In this document: positions 31,344 to 41,500 of the stretch, in pieces | How the letters are laid out: each line of letters begins with the position of its first letter | Position numbering within the stretch: the stretch's first letter is position 1 | Source: Hippopus hippopus | Lineage: Eukaryota > Mollusca > Bivalvia > Cardiida > Cardiidae | Assembly (NCBI GenBank): GCA_946811185.2 | Contig: OX328102.1 | Location: 63,505,416 to 63,569,415, forward strand | Direction of reading: 5' to 3' | Length of the DNA stretch: 64,000 nucleotides | Notes under the pieces: model-generated | Database searches by the model: none | The model's input: the letters and a program-made list of their open reading frames with translations, nothing else | Told to the model about the DNA's origin: nothing | Position numbers and translations under genes: made by a program

Positions 31344-32215
31344 TTGCGCGGCATACTTTTAGGTTAAAGCCCAATTCCCTCTTTACAATGTTTCCTTAAA
31401 GAACGTAAAAAATCATCATAACTAAGTAAAAACCAAAAAGGAATCGAAGAAATCGGTAATAGTTAACTGAGAGGCGCCTTGTTTGTTTACGGAGATTCCG
31501 TCGTTAAATTAGCCTAAGCCAAAAGTAGACGAGGTTGCGAAGAGATGCGCGCGCAGGGTAGGCCTACGTGCTCCTTGGTAGTAAACAAATCATCGGTTTC
31601 AAAAATGATGTTAACAACCTGCATCGAACTAAGAAATGAAAATACTTCATGGAAAATTTACGTTGTGCGTGCATTTTTTCTGTTTTAAGACATCCCTGCA
31701 GTGTGCAGATTACCTGACACCTTATTACCATATTTCGGGTCATGCCTCAAGATATGCATAAAGGAGGTTTTCCGTAATTATACCAATAATTTAACTTTCA
31801 GTGAAGTAAACAATGTTCTGGGTGTTTTTTCTGAAACTATTGACTCCTTCACAACTTACTTACTAAACCTTGTATATAACTGTAATGAAACTTCCTAACC
31901 GATAGTAAAAACCTAATTGTTGCTATTTCAAAATTTTTTTTCTTTTTTTTTTTGGGGGGGGGGGTGGTAGGAGATTTCTCCTCATCGGACAGTGTAGACC
32001 CAAGATCAGGGTGCACTGCTGATTTTTGAATATGCCTGACAGTAATTTGTGTGGGAAGCAGAGTCGCTGGAATATGGTTTTAAACATTTATCAAAAACAA
32101 AACCGTTATTTTAAAATCACGTAAAATCCGCCAAGGCTTTTCTTGAAGATATTTGCCAACAGGCCTATTATCAGGTTATTGGTGACATCTCTGTACCATG
32201 ATGATACTGAATTTA
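31344..32215. other. Gene-free stretch with P3 fragment
   Basis: A G12 run at 31953-31965. A P3 left half (ATCGGACAGTGTAGACCCAA) at 31984-32018. No exon supported. Confidence 0.5.
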
Positions 32216-32217
32216 TT

Positions 32218-32342
32218 TATTGGTATTATAGTTTAACGCCACTTTAACAACTTAAATGTCATATCACGGTGATCAGTGCACCTACGCATGTGTTTTCTGG
32301 TTTTCTCACACCTGTACAGACACAACTGTCTTTCCAAGCCAG
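32218..32342 (-). mobile_element. SINE-B 3' fragment
   Basis: GTTTAACGCCACTTTAACA ... GTGCACCTACGCATGTGTTT ... CTTTCCAAGCC is the complement of the SINE-B tail half. Confidence 0.75.
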
Positions 32343-32579
32343 AAAAAATAGCAACAATAAACATGAAATATTACAGAATCTTTAACGAGTATGACGACGA
32401 GATTGACATTGTATGAGCAGTGCTTTCAGTAAAGGTATGAAATATGTTTCAAATAGTTTAACTTTTAATTGACAGTAGTAGTCATATATATGTAGTTGCC
32501 TACTGAGTAGAAAAAGAGAAAAAGGAAAAGATAATAAATAAGACTTGTAGGCTTTATGGTGGTAAAACGAATATCAATT

Positions 32580-32780
32580 GTATTTTTGACAAAAAGGAGA
32601 AGCTTTTATGTGGATAATGTTCGTTTTTAATGATATAGAAAAGAAGCATTGGCAGGCAAAGGGGAAATTACCAGTAACTAGTGCATGCAAAGAACGTTTC
32701 CGGCAATGTTTTTCAAAGGTTCTCAAGGGACGTGAAGAATTGCACTTTTATCAAAAATACCTTAAAAGGAGAAGCCAAGT
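32580..32780. repeat. Very degenerate P1-like sequence
   Basis: CAGTAACTAGTGCATGC, TTCCGGCAATGTTTTTCAAAGG and CAAGGGACGTGAAG keep the P1 order. Confidence 0.35.
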
Positions 32781-32981
32781 TAATCTGATCAATTCGAGTT
32801 TTTACGACCCTGAGGAAGAAGTTTTTTTTTTCAAAATTTGTGGAATACTAGCATCTTTTCATTTTCTTACAATGTTTTCTAGCTTTCCCGATACAAATCT
32901 CATCCTTTTAGCTACATTTAAGCTATCGTCTGTAAATGATGTCAAATTGAACAAGGCAAAAGTTGTGTCGTCTGATTAAAC
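32781..32981 (-). repeat. P1 with reduced hairpin
   Basis: CGAGTTTTTACGACCCTGAG...AATGTTTTCTAGC...GTCGTCTGATTAA. Confidence 0.7.
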
Positions 32982-33215
32982 TTCTAAAAAAGAAATCCGA
33001 GTTTTGACGACTCTAAGAATGAAGCCTTTTGAAAACGTTATGGGAAAAGGAGAAAATGCTGGTAACCAGCATTTTCTCCTTTTCCCACAATGTTTTCTAC
33101 CCTTACAAAAAAAAAAAAAACCTGCAGATTTTTGCAATACCCAGTGGGTCGTCTGTAAATACTTTCAGTTTGAACAAGGCAAAAGTTATGTAGTCTTGTT
33201 GGGCGCCAAAGTCAG
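32982..33215 (-). repeat. P1, tandem with the previous copy
   Basis: Clean hairpin at 33045-33098, then an A14 run in the left arm. Confidence 0.7.
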
Positions 33216-33625
33216 TAAAGTATAAAATTAACAAGTCATGCATTCATGGCCCATAGTTTTTCAGGATATGGCTAAATCGGTGATTATTCTACCGTGTACT
33301 TTTTCACATATTTTTGTCGTCCTCTGCCACTTCCGGTACGGTATAGAACAAAGACAACGGATCGAAGTGGTGCGGGTTATGCTCAAGTCATATCCGGTTT
33401 TACCTTTTACATGGATAGCTGGAGAGCACTATTCAACAACCGTTGTATGTTCTTTAGCGCTGCCAACAAATGTATTTTTTTTACTAAGTTTGGCTGATCC
33501 TCCAGCAAGTTTTCACTTTTTTTTTTTCTTTATTTTTTCAATTTCTTAACTTATTTTCGTTATCATTCAAATTTTCAACTCAATTTTTTTTTCTCCTTAT
33601 TTGGCAACCTATAAACTATCCCCCC

Positions 33626-33680
<55 letters not shown>

Positions 33681-33784
33681 CAGCTGACATTGCATTGTGT
33701 ATTTTCATGTTTGTTATGACTATAAAGCTATGTAAGTTTTTGTCAATAAAATATTTCGTTCGTTCGTTCGTTCGTACGCTCGTT
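33216..33784. repeat. Gene-free stretch with (CT)n and (GTTC)n
   Basis: (CT)n at 33626-33678 and (GTTC)n at 33759-33776. The 103-codon frame at 33238 shows no family features and ends in T-rich sequence. Confidence 0.7.
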
Positions 33785-33955
33785 GTAAACTGCAGTCTAA
33801 TTCGCGATAATTTTCTAAATTGAAAAAGAACGCATTTTTTTTTTTTTTTTAAATTGGATAAACGAACTTCTTTAGCCAATCAGAAGCTGCGTTACTTTCT
33901 CAATTCAAAATTAGAACAAGAATGCGTTTTAGAATGGTCGGTGAATACGGACTAA
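33785..33955. repeat. P5, asymmetric
   Basis: TTAGCCAATCAGAAGCTGCG...GAATGGTCGGTGAATACGGA at right. The left arm is degenerate and T-rich. Confidence 0.6.
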
Positions 33956-33977
33956 GATATTTTCGCGGTATAAATTA

Positions 33978-34187
33978 AAAACCCTTTACTGAAATAAGCC
34001 CTTGTTTTAATGACCCTTAGAGGGACATTGTGGGAGAAGTAGAAAATGCTGGAAACCACAATATGTTTTACCCGTTCAAGGGGGGGGGGGTAGAAATCTC
34101 GTCACTTGAGTCATTCATAATTTGTTTTCTGTGAGTGATTTCCATTTGGACAGGTGTGTAAAATTTTACATCTGCGAAAGAGTTAAA
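33978..34187 (-). repeat. P1 with G-rich insertion
   Basis: AACCCTTTACTGAAATAAG...CGTTCAAGGGGGGGGGG...GCGAAAGAGTTAA. Confidence 0.65.
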
Positions 34188-34423
34188 TAAAATAAAAGTG
34201 TTTCAACTTAAATTGCGAATAATATTAAGTCAGTCATATTTGTTCTACAGTAGAACGCAAATTTCCTCTTAACTGAGCTTTGTGTCTTTTTTTTTCCCCC
34301 ACGTTATAGAATAAAATTCATTGTAAACACTATAAATGAAATTCTGCATGTTTGTAATGATTTTGCTTGTCAACGGTTATTCCATGTTATTTTTCTTAAT
34401 TAGGTACATCTGATAAAGGTCCA

Positions 34424-34653
34424 TACCTTTATCACACCATTCGAGTTTTTTCACAACTCCGAGGAAGACGACTTTTAAAAACATCGTGGAAAAAGGAGAA
34501 AATGCTGGTTACCAGCATTTTTATCCTTTTCCCACATGTTTTCAAATCAATAAAAACAAAAACTTCATCGTTTGGTTCAAAAATTAATTTGTCGTGTGCA
34601 AATGCTTTCAATATGAACAAATCAAAAATTTTGTCGTTTGGTATAGAGCGCTA
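34424..34653 (-). repeat. P1, nearly full length
   Basis: Hairpin at 34490-34540. Ends TTTGTCGTTTGGTATAGAG. Confidence 0.75.
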
Positions 34654-34746
34654 TAATTGATCTTGGGTTATTTCTGTTCCCGAATCAATATTTCACATCA
34701 AAATAGAATTCTCGGTTGAAAAGCAACCAGCAATGCTGTGCTGTAC

Positions 34747-34800
34747 CTAACTCTTTATCAAATAGCCCGGCGTTTTAACAACCCTGACCCAGAAAGGTGA
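34747..34800 (-). repeat. P1 right-arm end
   Basis: CTAACTCTTTATCAAATAGCCCGGCGTTTTAACAACCCTGA. 34801-35100 is otherwise featureless. Confidence 0.5.
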
Positions 34801-35103
34801 ATAAAAAGCGCTGTTAAAACTTGAAAGTGTGTAGAATGGCTAAGCTGTGTAAACATACATAAATTACTAATATACACATGGTGTAGAGGATAGAAAAAAT
34901 AAGGGCTTTGTCCTCATTTTAAACCGTAAACGAAAAGTTACAGCGATTACTTGGAAGGCCTCCAAATCATGAAATGCATGTTATATCCATCGTAATTTGT
35001 ACGATTTTGCAGCCGTCAGGGGCAGTATTTGGCATAAAGATATGCTTGGTTTCTATGTTTTTATGAAAGAAAAAAAAAAAGAAAGTTAATTTCATCGGCA
35101 ATC

Positions 35104-35334
35104 ATGAACACTTTACCAAACAATTCCGTGCTTCAAGGACCTAGAACAAGAGTGCTTTTAAAAAACATTTTGGGAAAAAGAGAAAATGCTGGTAACCAGC
35201 ATTTTCTCCTTTTCCCACAATGTTTTCTACCCTTTCAAAGACAAATTCCATTATTTGAGCGACACTGAATTTTTCGTCTGCCAATGCTTTGAATATGGAC
35301 AAGTGTAAAATTTTGTCGTTTGGTAAAGAGTTCA
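35104..35334 (-). repeat. P1, full length
   Basis: Hairpin at 35168-35222 almost perfect. Ends GTCGTTTGGTAAAGAGTTCAA. Confidence 0.85.
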
Positions 35335-35445
35335 AGTAATTTCCTGAAACGACTTTGTATTCAGTTACAAGCAATTTTCTGTCGAGTTTTTCCCATCAAA
35401 ACCAACATCAAAATATAAATCATTTTATAACCTGCGTTGATAACA

Positions 35446-35585
35446 ATGAGTGAGTGAGTGAGTTAGCGAGCGAGTTAGCGAGTGAGTGAGTGAGAGGGTG
35501 AGAGTGAGTTTGTGAGTAAGTGAGTGAGCGAGTGAATTAATGAATGAATGAATGAATGAACGAATGAATGAATGAATGAATGAAA
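35446..35585. repeat. (GAGT)n/(GAAT)n tetranucleotide repeat
   Basis: Imperfect GAGT units grade into GAAT units over ~140 bp. Confidence 0.9.
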
Positions 35586-35713
35586 ATTAAGTAGTGGACA
35601 ACTTAACAATAAGAATGTGGAATGAAACTGAGAAAAGGCTTTTAAAAACGATAAAACGATACAATATTTCATTTGGAAATAAATGCCACCGGCCAAAATT
35701 ACATCATAATACG

Positions 35714-35925
35714 GCTTGGGGTAAAGTGTAAGACTCGTGACCTGGAGGCCCCGTGTTCGAGCCTCCTTGCACCACTGGGTTTTTCACAGGAGTGTCCTTG
35801 GGCAAGACACTTCAGAGCCCTAGCCTAGTACTGATGAAACCCAGGAAATACATGAACATGTGAGCTGTTGCAGTGATATGACTGAAATAATGTTGAAAGC
35901 GGCATAAAACACCATTCAAACAAAT
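35714..35925 (+). mobile_element. SINE-C, full length
   Basis: Head GGCTTGGGGTAAAGTGTAAG, B box GTGTTCGAGCC, body GTGTCCTTGGGCAAGACAC, tail GTTGAAAGCGGCATAAAACA. Confidence 0.8.
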
Positions 35926-35959
35926 ATAATGAAGTTTTAACAATCCATGAGTTGCGTAA

Positions 35960-36077
35960 ATATATGGTTTGCAACATGCGAAAAGGGGCTTTCGGACATT
36001 TGCGTAAAGTGTCGTCTCGGATCAGCCTGCGCAGTCCGCGCAGGCTAATCCGAGACGGCACTTTACGTAAACATTTG
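35960..36077. repeat. P4 palindrome
   Basis: AAAGTGTCGTCTCGGATCAG with CCTGCGCAGTCCGCGCAGG and CTAATCCGAGACGGCACTTT. Confidence 0.8.
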
Positions 36078-36336
36078 AACCATGCTCTGTGAAAAAGGGG
36101 CTTTTTGCATTTGCAAAAAGTATCGACCCATATCAGCCTGCGCAGTCCGCGCAGGCTGACATGGGCCGAAATTTTTCGCTATCTTCGAGTTTTCTGCCTG
36201 TCAAGGATAATTCTACCTCATGATTCAGTCTGTTGTTTAGACAAAGTGGATTTTATGGATCTCTATCTTGAGATTTCTTGCCTGGTACAATGCATTATGG
36301 AGCTGCATTAAGACTCCTTTTGCCAGAGCGTGGCTT
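36078..36336 (+). mobile_element. P2, full length, abutting P4
   Basis: AACCATGCTCTGTGAAAAAG to AGAGCGTGGCTTATTT. Confidence 0.8.
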
Positions 36337-36392
36337 ATTTGATTTTTTCCTACAGTAGACGTGTATGCATGAAACAGAAAATCACACACGAA

Positions 36393-36478
36393 TGGACTGC
36401 GCGTACTGCGCAGGCTGATCCGGGACGACATTTTACGCAAATGTTCGAATGTCCCTTTTCGCGTGTCGGGGACCATAT
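36393..36478. repeat. P4 right half
   Basis: GACTGCGCGTACTGCGCAGG, CTGATCCGGGACGACATTTT, TCGCGTGTCGGGGACCATA. Confidence 0.7.
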
Positions 36479-36497
36479 ATATTACCGACGCTCCGAC

Positions 36498-36731
36498 AGA
36501 GATGACAAAAGGGGGTTTGATGCATCTCAGTGATGCATTAAACCAAGCAAGTCATCATAATTATAGGCATGGATCCATAAAATTATTTTAAGCTTGATGA
36601 CCGACTGAATCATTAGACAGACTAGTACTTTGACAAGCAGAAAACTGACCAATAGAAAATAGTATTGACCCAGGTCCGATACTTTTTGCAGATGCATTCA
36701 AAATCCTTTTTCCCAGAGGATGATTCATTCC
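36498..36731 (-). mobile_element. P2 lacking core palindrome
   Basis: GGGGGTTTGATGCATCTCAG ... GGATCCATAAAATTATTTTA ... GACCCAGGTCCGATACTTTT. Confidence 0.7.
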
Positions 36732-37160
36732 TTTTTTTTTTTCTATGTGTGATATTAGAAGTTCTATAACGAGAACGTTTACCGACGACGTCTAATTGAC
36801 CTACCCGGTTTCTCTAACAATCGACAAAACCATACGGCAGACTAGTCCTTTGACATGCAGACATTGGACCAATACCATGCTCTGGCAAAATGGAGTTTAA
36901 TGCATCTCTGTCATGCGTTTTACTAAGCAAGTCATCATATAATTATGGATCCATAAAATCCATTTTGTCAAACAACCGACTGAGTCATGAGGTAGATCAA
37001 GAATAGTCCATAGACATTCAGAGAATTGACCCGTAGCAAAAAGTTTCGGCTCAGGTCACCTTTTTTCACAGTGCATCGCTCATTTATTATTTTTTTCTAC
37101 GTGTGATATTAAAAGTTCTATAACGAGAACATTTATTGGCGATGTCTAATTGACACATCC
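36732..37160. repeat. Duplicated ~80-bp block flanking a P2
   Basis: TGTGATATTA(G/A)AAGTTCTATAACGAGAAC and GTCTAATTGAC at 36747-36803 recur at 37103-37157. A minus-strand P2 (~36880-37090) lies between. Confidence 0.75.
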
Positions 37161-37588
37161 GGTACGCATATTGATTTACGTTGCGAGATTTTTGCGCCCC
37201 ATTGTTCATGGTGTCACACCGGAACAGAATGCTACGGGACTATGTACTCTAACTTGAAATTTGCTATTTGTCCTTTCTGCGAGTCGACATGGTTTTAGCA
37301 GAAATGATGAAAGAAAACATCTAAAAAGTCTTGGTCTTGTTGAGTTGATCATTTATATAATACTTAGCAGCAATATTTCGTTGCTTTTTTTTTCCCCTGG
37401 AACTGTTTATTGTAAGATCTTTGATCAGGGATAGATCTAGTTGGTAGGTCCTACATATCTAAGAAATCCGTTTTAAAATCAAACGTATCGGACACTCGCA
37501 TATTGGCCATTGAAGTTAAAGCATTACCGATCTTTGATAAGGAGATCGAGATAGAATGTATAGAATATAAAGAGTACATGTGTGTATG
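37161..37588. other. Gene-free stretch
   Basis: No supported exon or recognised repeat. Confidence 0.4.
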
Positions 37589-37857
37589 ATATGGCTCGCA
37601 ACACGCGAAAAGGGACATTCGGACATTTGCGTAAAGTGTCGTCTCGGATCAGCCTGCGCAGTCCGCGCAGGCTAATCCGAGACAACACTTTACGACTACA
37701 CTAGATTTTGTGTTACAGTAGACTTGCGGAAAACAGGAAATTACATAAAAACGGAAAGTGTCGTTTCGGATTAGCCTGCGCGGACTGCGCAGGCTGATCC
37801 GAGACGACACTTTACGCAAATGTCCGAATGCCCCTTTTCATGTGTTGCAGGCCATAT
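37589..37857. mobile_element. P4, complete element with two palindromes
   Basis: The ends are complementary (ATATGGCTCGCAACACGCGA at left, TCATGTGTTGCAGGCCATAT at right). Two GC-rich hairpins (37635-37700 and 37755-37815) face each other across a 40-bp centre. This shows the full ~268-bp structure. Confidence 0.8.
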
Positions 37858-38491
37858 GTGGATAGATGACCTCTATCGATTAAAAAAAAAGGTTCTTACA
37901 GTCCGTATATAGGGACGTTGCCGATCATTCCGCCATAATTGTGATGTCATCACTAATTCTGTGCAGGCAGCCTGACCCTCCGTAAATCTAGATAAACTAA
38001 AAAAAAAATTTTTTTTTTTCGTATTTATTAGATAGATCTAAATATATGTAAGATGTTCTTGTTATGATATGATGAAAATTTATCAATCACGCACAAATAT
38101 TCACAAAATTATTACAGTTACCATTACACATCCAACAAAGAGCCACCATTTCATATGCAGATATATTAGGAGGAAGTGAGAATAAACCAGCTTTTCAAAA
38201 CTGGAATTTCCTTAAACATCACTCGCTGACACAATCATGCGATAGTAAAATCAGGTGTTTTGAATAATTATGGACTTTTAATAAAGTAAGCCGATTTGGG
38301 TATTTAAACCTCATCTTTTTTTCTATGATTCTTGCAGACGATAATAGCAACACATGGTATGACATCATCAGCCTCGATTTCGAGGTGTCACGTGACTTAC
38401 AAGAAAGGCAAGAAGGCAACGATTTTTTAGATATATGATTCCACGATAATAGTATTGGTGAAATTTATAGTCTCCATTATTATCATTTCAG
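37858..38491. other. Gene-free stretch before the first firm exon
   Basis: An A9-T11 junction at 37999-38020 and AT-rich sequence. No exon supported. Confidence 0.4.
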
Positions 38492-38567
38492 GTTATTACG
38501 ATGGAAATTGGAGGGGAAAGTATGGACAAGGTAAAAACGAACCATGGATGTACAACGAATGGAAAAC
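38492..38567 (+). CDS. Modular gene, exon 1 of those firmly seen
   Basis: ATTTCAG|GT...AAAAC|GTAAGT, phase 1 in and 2 out. It encodes (G)YYDGNWRGKYGQGKNEPWMYNEW, rich in Trp, Tyr and Gly. Joining to 39717 restores WKTSHKL. A phase-1 upstream exon is required. Confidence 0.75.
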
Positions 38568-41500
38568 GTAAGTTTATACATAAATCATCACTCTCTTGCA
38601 CTACGGATCATTCCCATTCACCTCTGTAGTTGGCTCAGAAAGTAGTCCGTCATCACGTGATATTTTCGTCACATGACCATAACTCAAAATGGCGACACAA
38701 ACGCCGGTGAAAGAAAAACCAATCGATTGTTTTGTGTGCTGTTCAAACAGCATACGGCCAATCAGACTTAGTGGTAGGAAATGTGAAAAAGAGGGATTTT
38801 CTGAAAAGCTTAAATGTCTTTTAAAGGACGATAACTTGTTTTTTAATCTTACAAACTTAGATCCATCGGTGTGTCGAAACTGTTGTCATCATTCATTGGC
38901 GCAGCCATCTTTTTTACAATTGGCGTAAGATTCTGATCAGTAAAGAAGTTTGAAAAAATAGTTCCATTGTATAGGCCTACAGGTAAATTCATCAGTTTGA
39001 ATGCACCTATAATGTATCCGGAATCATATTTCCTTTGTCTACTTTATTATGTTACACATGAAACAGTTAAACAGTAACAAAACATGTTTTCCTCGGTTTC
39101 ACCAGGGATCGTATATACACATATAAGATCCCTGGTTTCACAAGATTCTTGTCATCTAGCCCGTTGCAGAGATGGATGGTGAGAGTAACAAACGACAACT
39201 CTGCTCGGAGATTGATAAAAAATCATTGTAACGAATTTACTGAGAGTTACCTCCCTCATCCTAGTTTCATAAAAAAGTTACCTCCCTTGTCATAATCAAA
39301 GCACTTTCCGGGCGGGAAGATTTTGAATTTTTTGTTCATTTTGTCATGCCTACTGAGTAATTCAGTAATTTCTTACGTTGCCTTTTGATTCCAGATATAT
39401 GTAGATCTTCGTGTACCTTACTTTATCTCTCTAACCCCTTAACTGTAAATGTACTAAACGACAAAATCTTAGACTAATCCAAATTCAAAGCAGACGACAG
39501 AAAATGCAGACGACGAACGAAATGCAGACGGCAAATCAAAGGTGGCCCAAAAGACAAATTTCGTTCTTGATATGGTGGGAAAAAAATAGTGAGAAAAGAA
39601 GAAAATGCTAGTTACGAGAAACTGCTGTTTACCAGGTTTTTCTCCTTTTCCCACAAAATTTTTGAAAGGGTTCTTTTTAGCGTTCTAGAGGATTTTTTTT
39701 TTCTATCTTTCAACAGGTCACACAAGTTAGATGACAAAGGTTGCTGTGAACAGTCATGTATGATTGGACCCTACTGTAACGAATCAGGTAAGGGCACTAA
39801 CCCTGTATCATACACTTCCATGTTTTAACGACCCTGGGAAAGAAGCCTTTTAAAAACATTGTGGGAAAAGGAGAAAATGCTGGTAACCAGCATTTTCTCA
39901 TTTTTCCAATAATGTTTTCTATCCTTTCAAGGACAAATCAAATTTGAGAAAGAATTCATTTGTTGTCTGCGAATCTTTTCAAATTGGACATGTCGAAAAT
40001 TTTGTCAGATAACTGTCCCCAAAGGCGGTGTTCCTATTTGACTGGTCGCCTCTGGGTACAGAGACAATCAAGTCAAAATCAGTTGAAAGCTCCGCACAGA
40101 TTTTGTGCGCAAGTTTGAACTCTCATAATTTCGCAAATAGAGCACAAAACTAGGATTTAAACATACCTGTTGCTTGCGTATTTAATAATCCTTGGCCGCC
40201 ATGCATGACAAATTTCATCAGTGTTTTTTTCCGAGATTTACATGTTATAAACGACTTCTACAAGCTCTTTAGGTAATGAAAGGTTTAATAATTTGTCTTT
40301 GGTCATGTAAGTTACTTAAATTTAATTGCATTTCGCTGCAATACAGATTAATCCGACAAAACAGAAAGTCAGTAAAGCGCTCTAAATTTGCTACCAGAAA
40401 ATTTACGATGGACTTGAGACTGTGCACTGCACATTAAATGTCCAAATATGAATAAAATCACTGTAGCGTCTCATTATTGAGACTAAGAGTAAAATCTACC
40501 AGGCAACAAAATTTTACCCTTGTCATCATACAGGTAAACAGGCAAAGGTCCAGGAAGCAAAGTCCTCAACATTAGCTCTCTACCGAACGACGGAATTTTA
40601 GATGCATTCAAACTGAAAGCCTTTTTCAGACTACAAATCACAAACAGCTAAAACCATGGTATCTGTCTTTGATAGTGTAGAAATCTTTGTAGGAAAAGGA
40701 GAAAATGCTACTTATCAGCATTTTCTCCTGTTTCCCACAATGTTTTCAAAAGCTTTCCTTTTCAGGGCTGTTAAAACTCGGTATTACTGGGTAAAGGGCT
40801 AACTGTTCGAGCACTAAATGAATGAAATGCACTTCCCAAATCAAGAAAACAGACCAAATCAGTTCAAATAAGCCATGCTGGATCAGGATCAGACAGCAGA
40901 GAACATGCAGTGGGATCTATGATCCAGATCTACACTGTTCACTCTTTTGAAGAATTTTTTGGCAAAAACACAAATGAATTTGAGCTTCATTCTGCTAAAA
41001 TGGGATGTAATTCATCTGCAAAAAGTTTCTACCCAAGTCAACCTGTGCAGGCTAACCTCAAGGTCAGTCTGGTCAGGCTGACCTGATTTCGATTTAATAC
41101 TTTTTGCTATTTGTCAATTTTCTGCATGTCAAAGAATTAGTCTACCTTGTGAGTTACTCGGTTGCAAGACAAAATGGATTGAAGCTGCACAATGTTCTTT
41201 ATTTTCAGTGGCAGAATATTCTCCTCAGTTTAAGTCAGGTTACACATTTGCCGAAATAACAGAAGATTGGAGAGGACAAAAAGTACGCTACAACTCAACC
41301 ACGTACCCTACCCCGCATGGCTGTCGCTGCGGGAATATTGTATATTCTCTCCTTTCTGTCAAAAATGAAATGGAAACGGACAGTGGAAACGATAGGGATA
41401 CATTTTTCATAGATCCGTAAGTTTTTATCCAGTATTGGTGAATCATGACTGTTCATCCTTTTACAAGACAACAAAATTTTAGACTCGTCAATATTGAAAG

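Noticed and set aside
33238..33549. 103-residue hydrophobic protein
   Set aside because: Ends in T-tracts, no splice or start support, and an alternative frame is equally open.
33616..33879. Arg-Glu repeat protein
   Set aside because: Translation of (CT)n.
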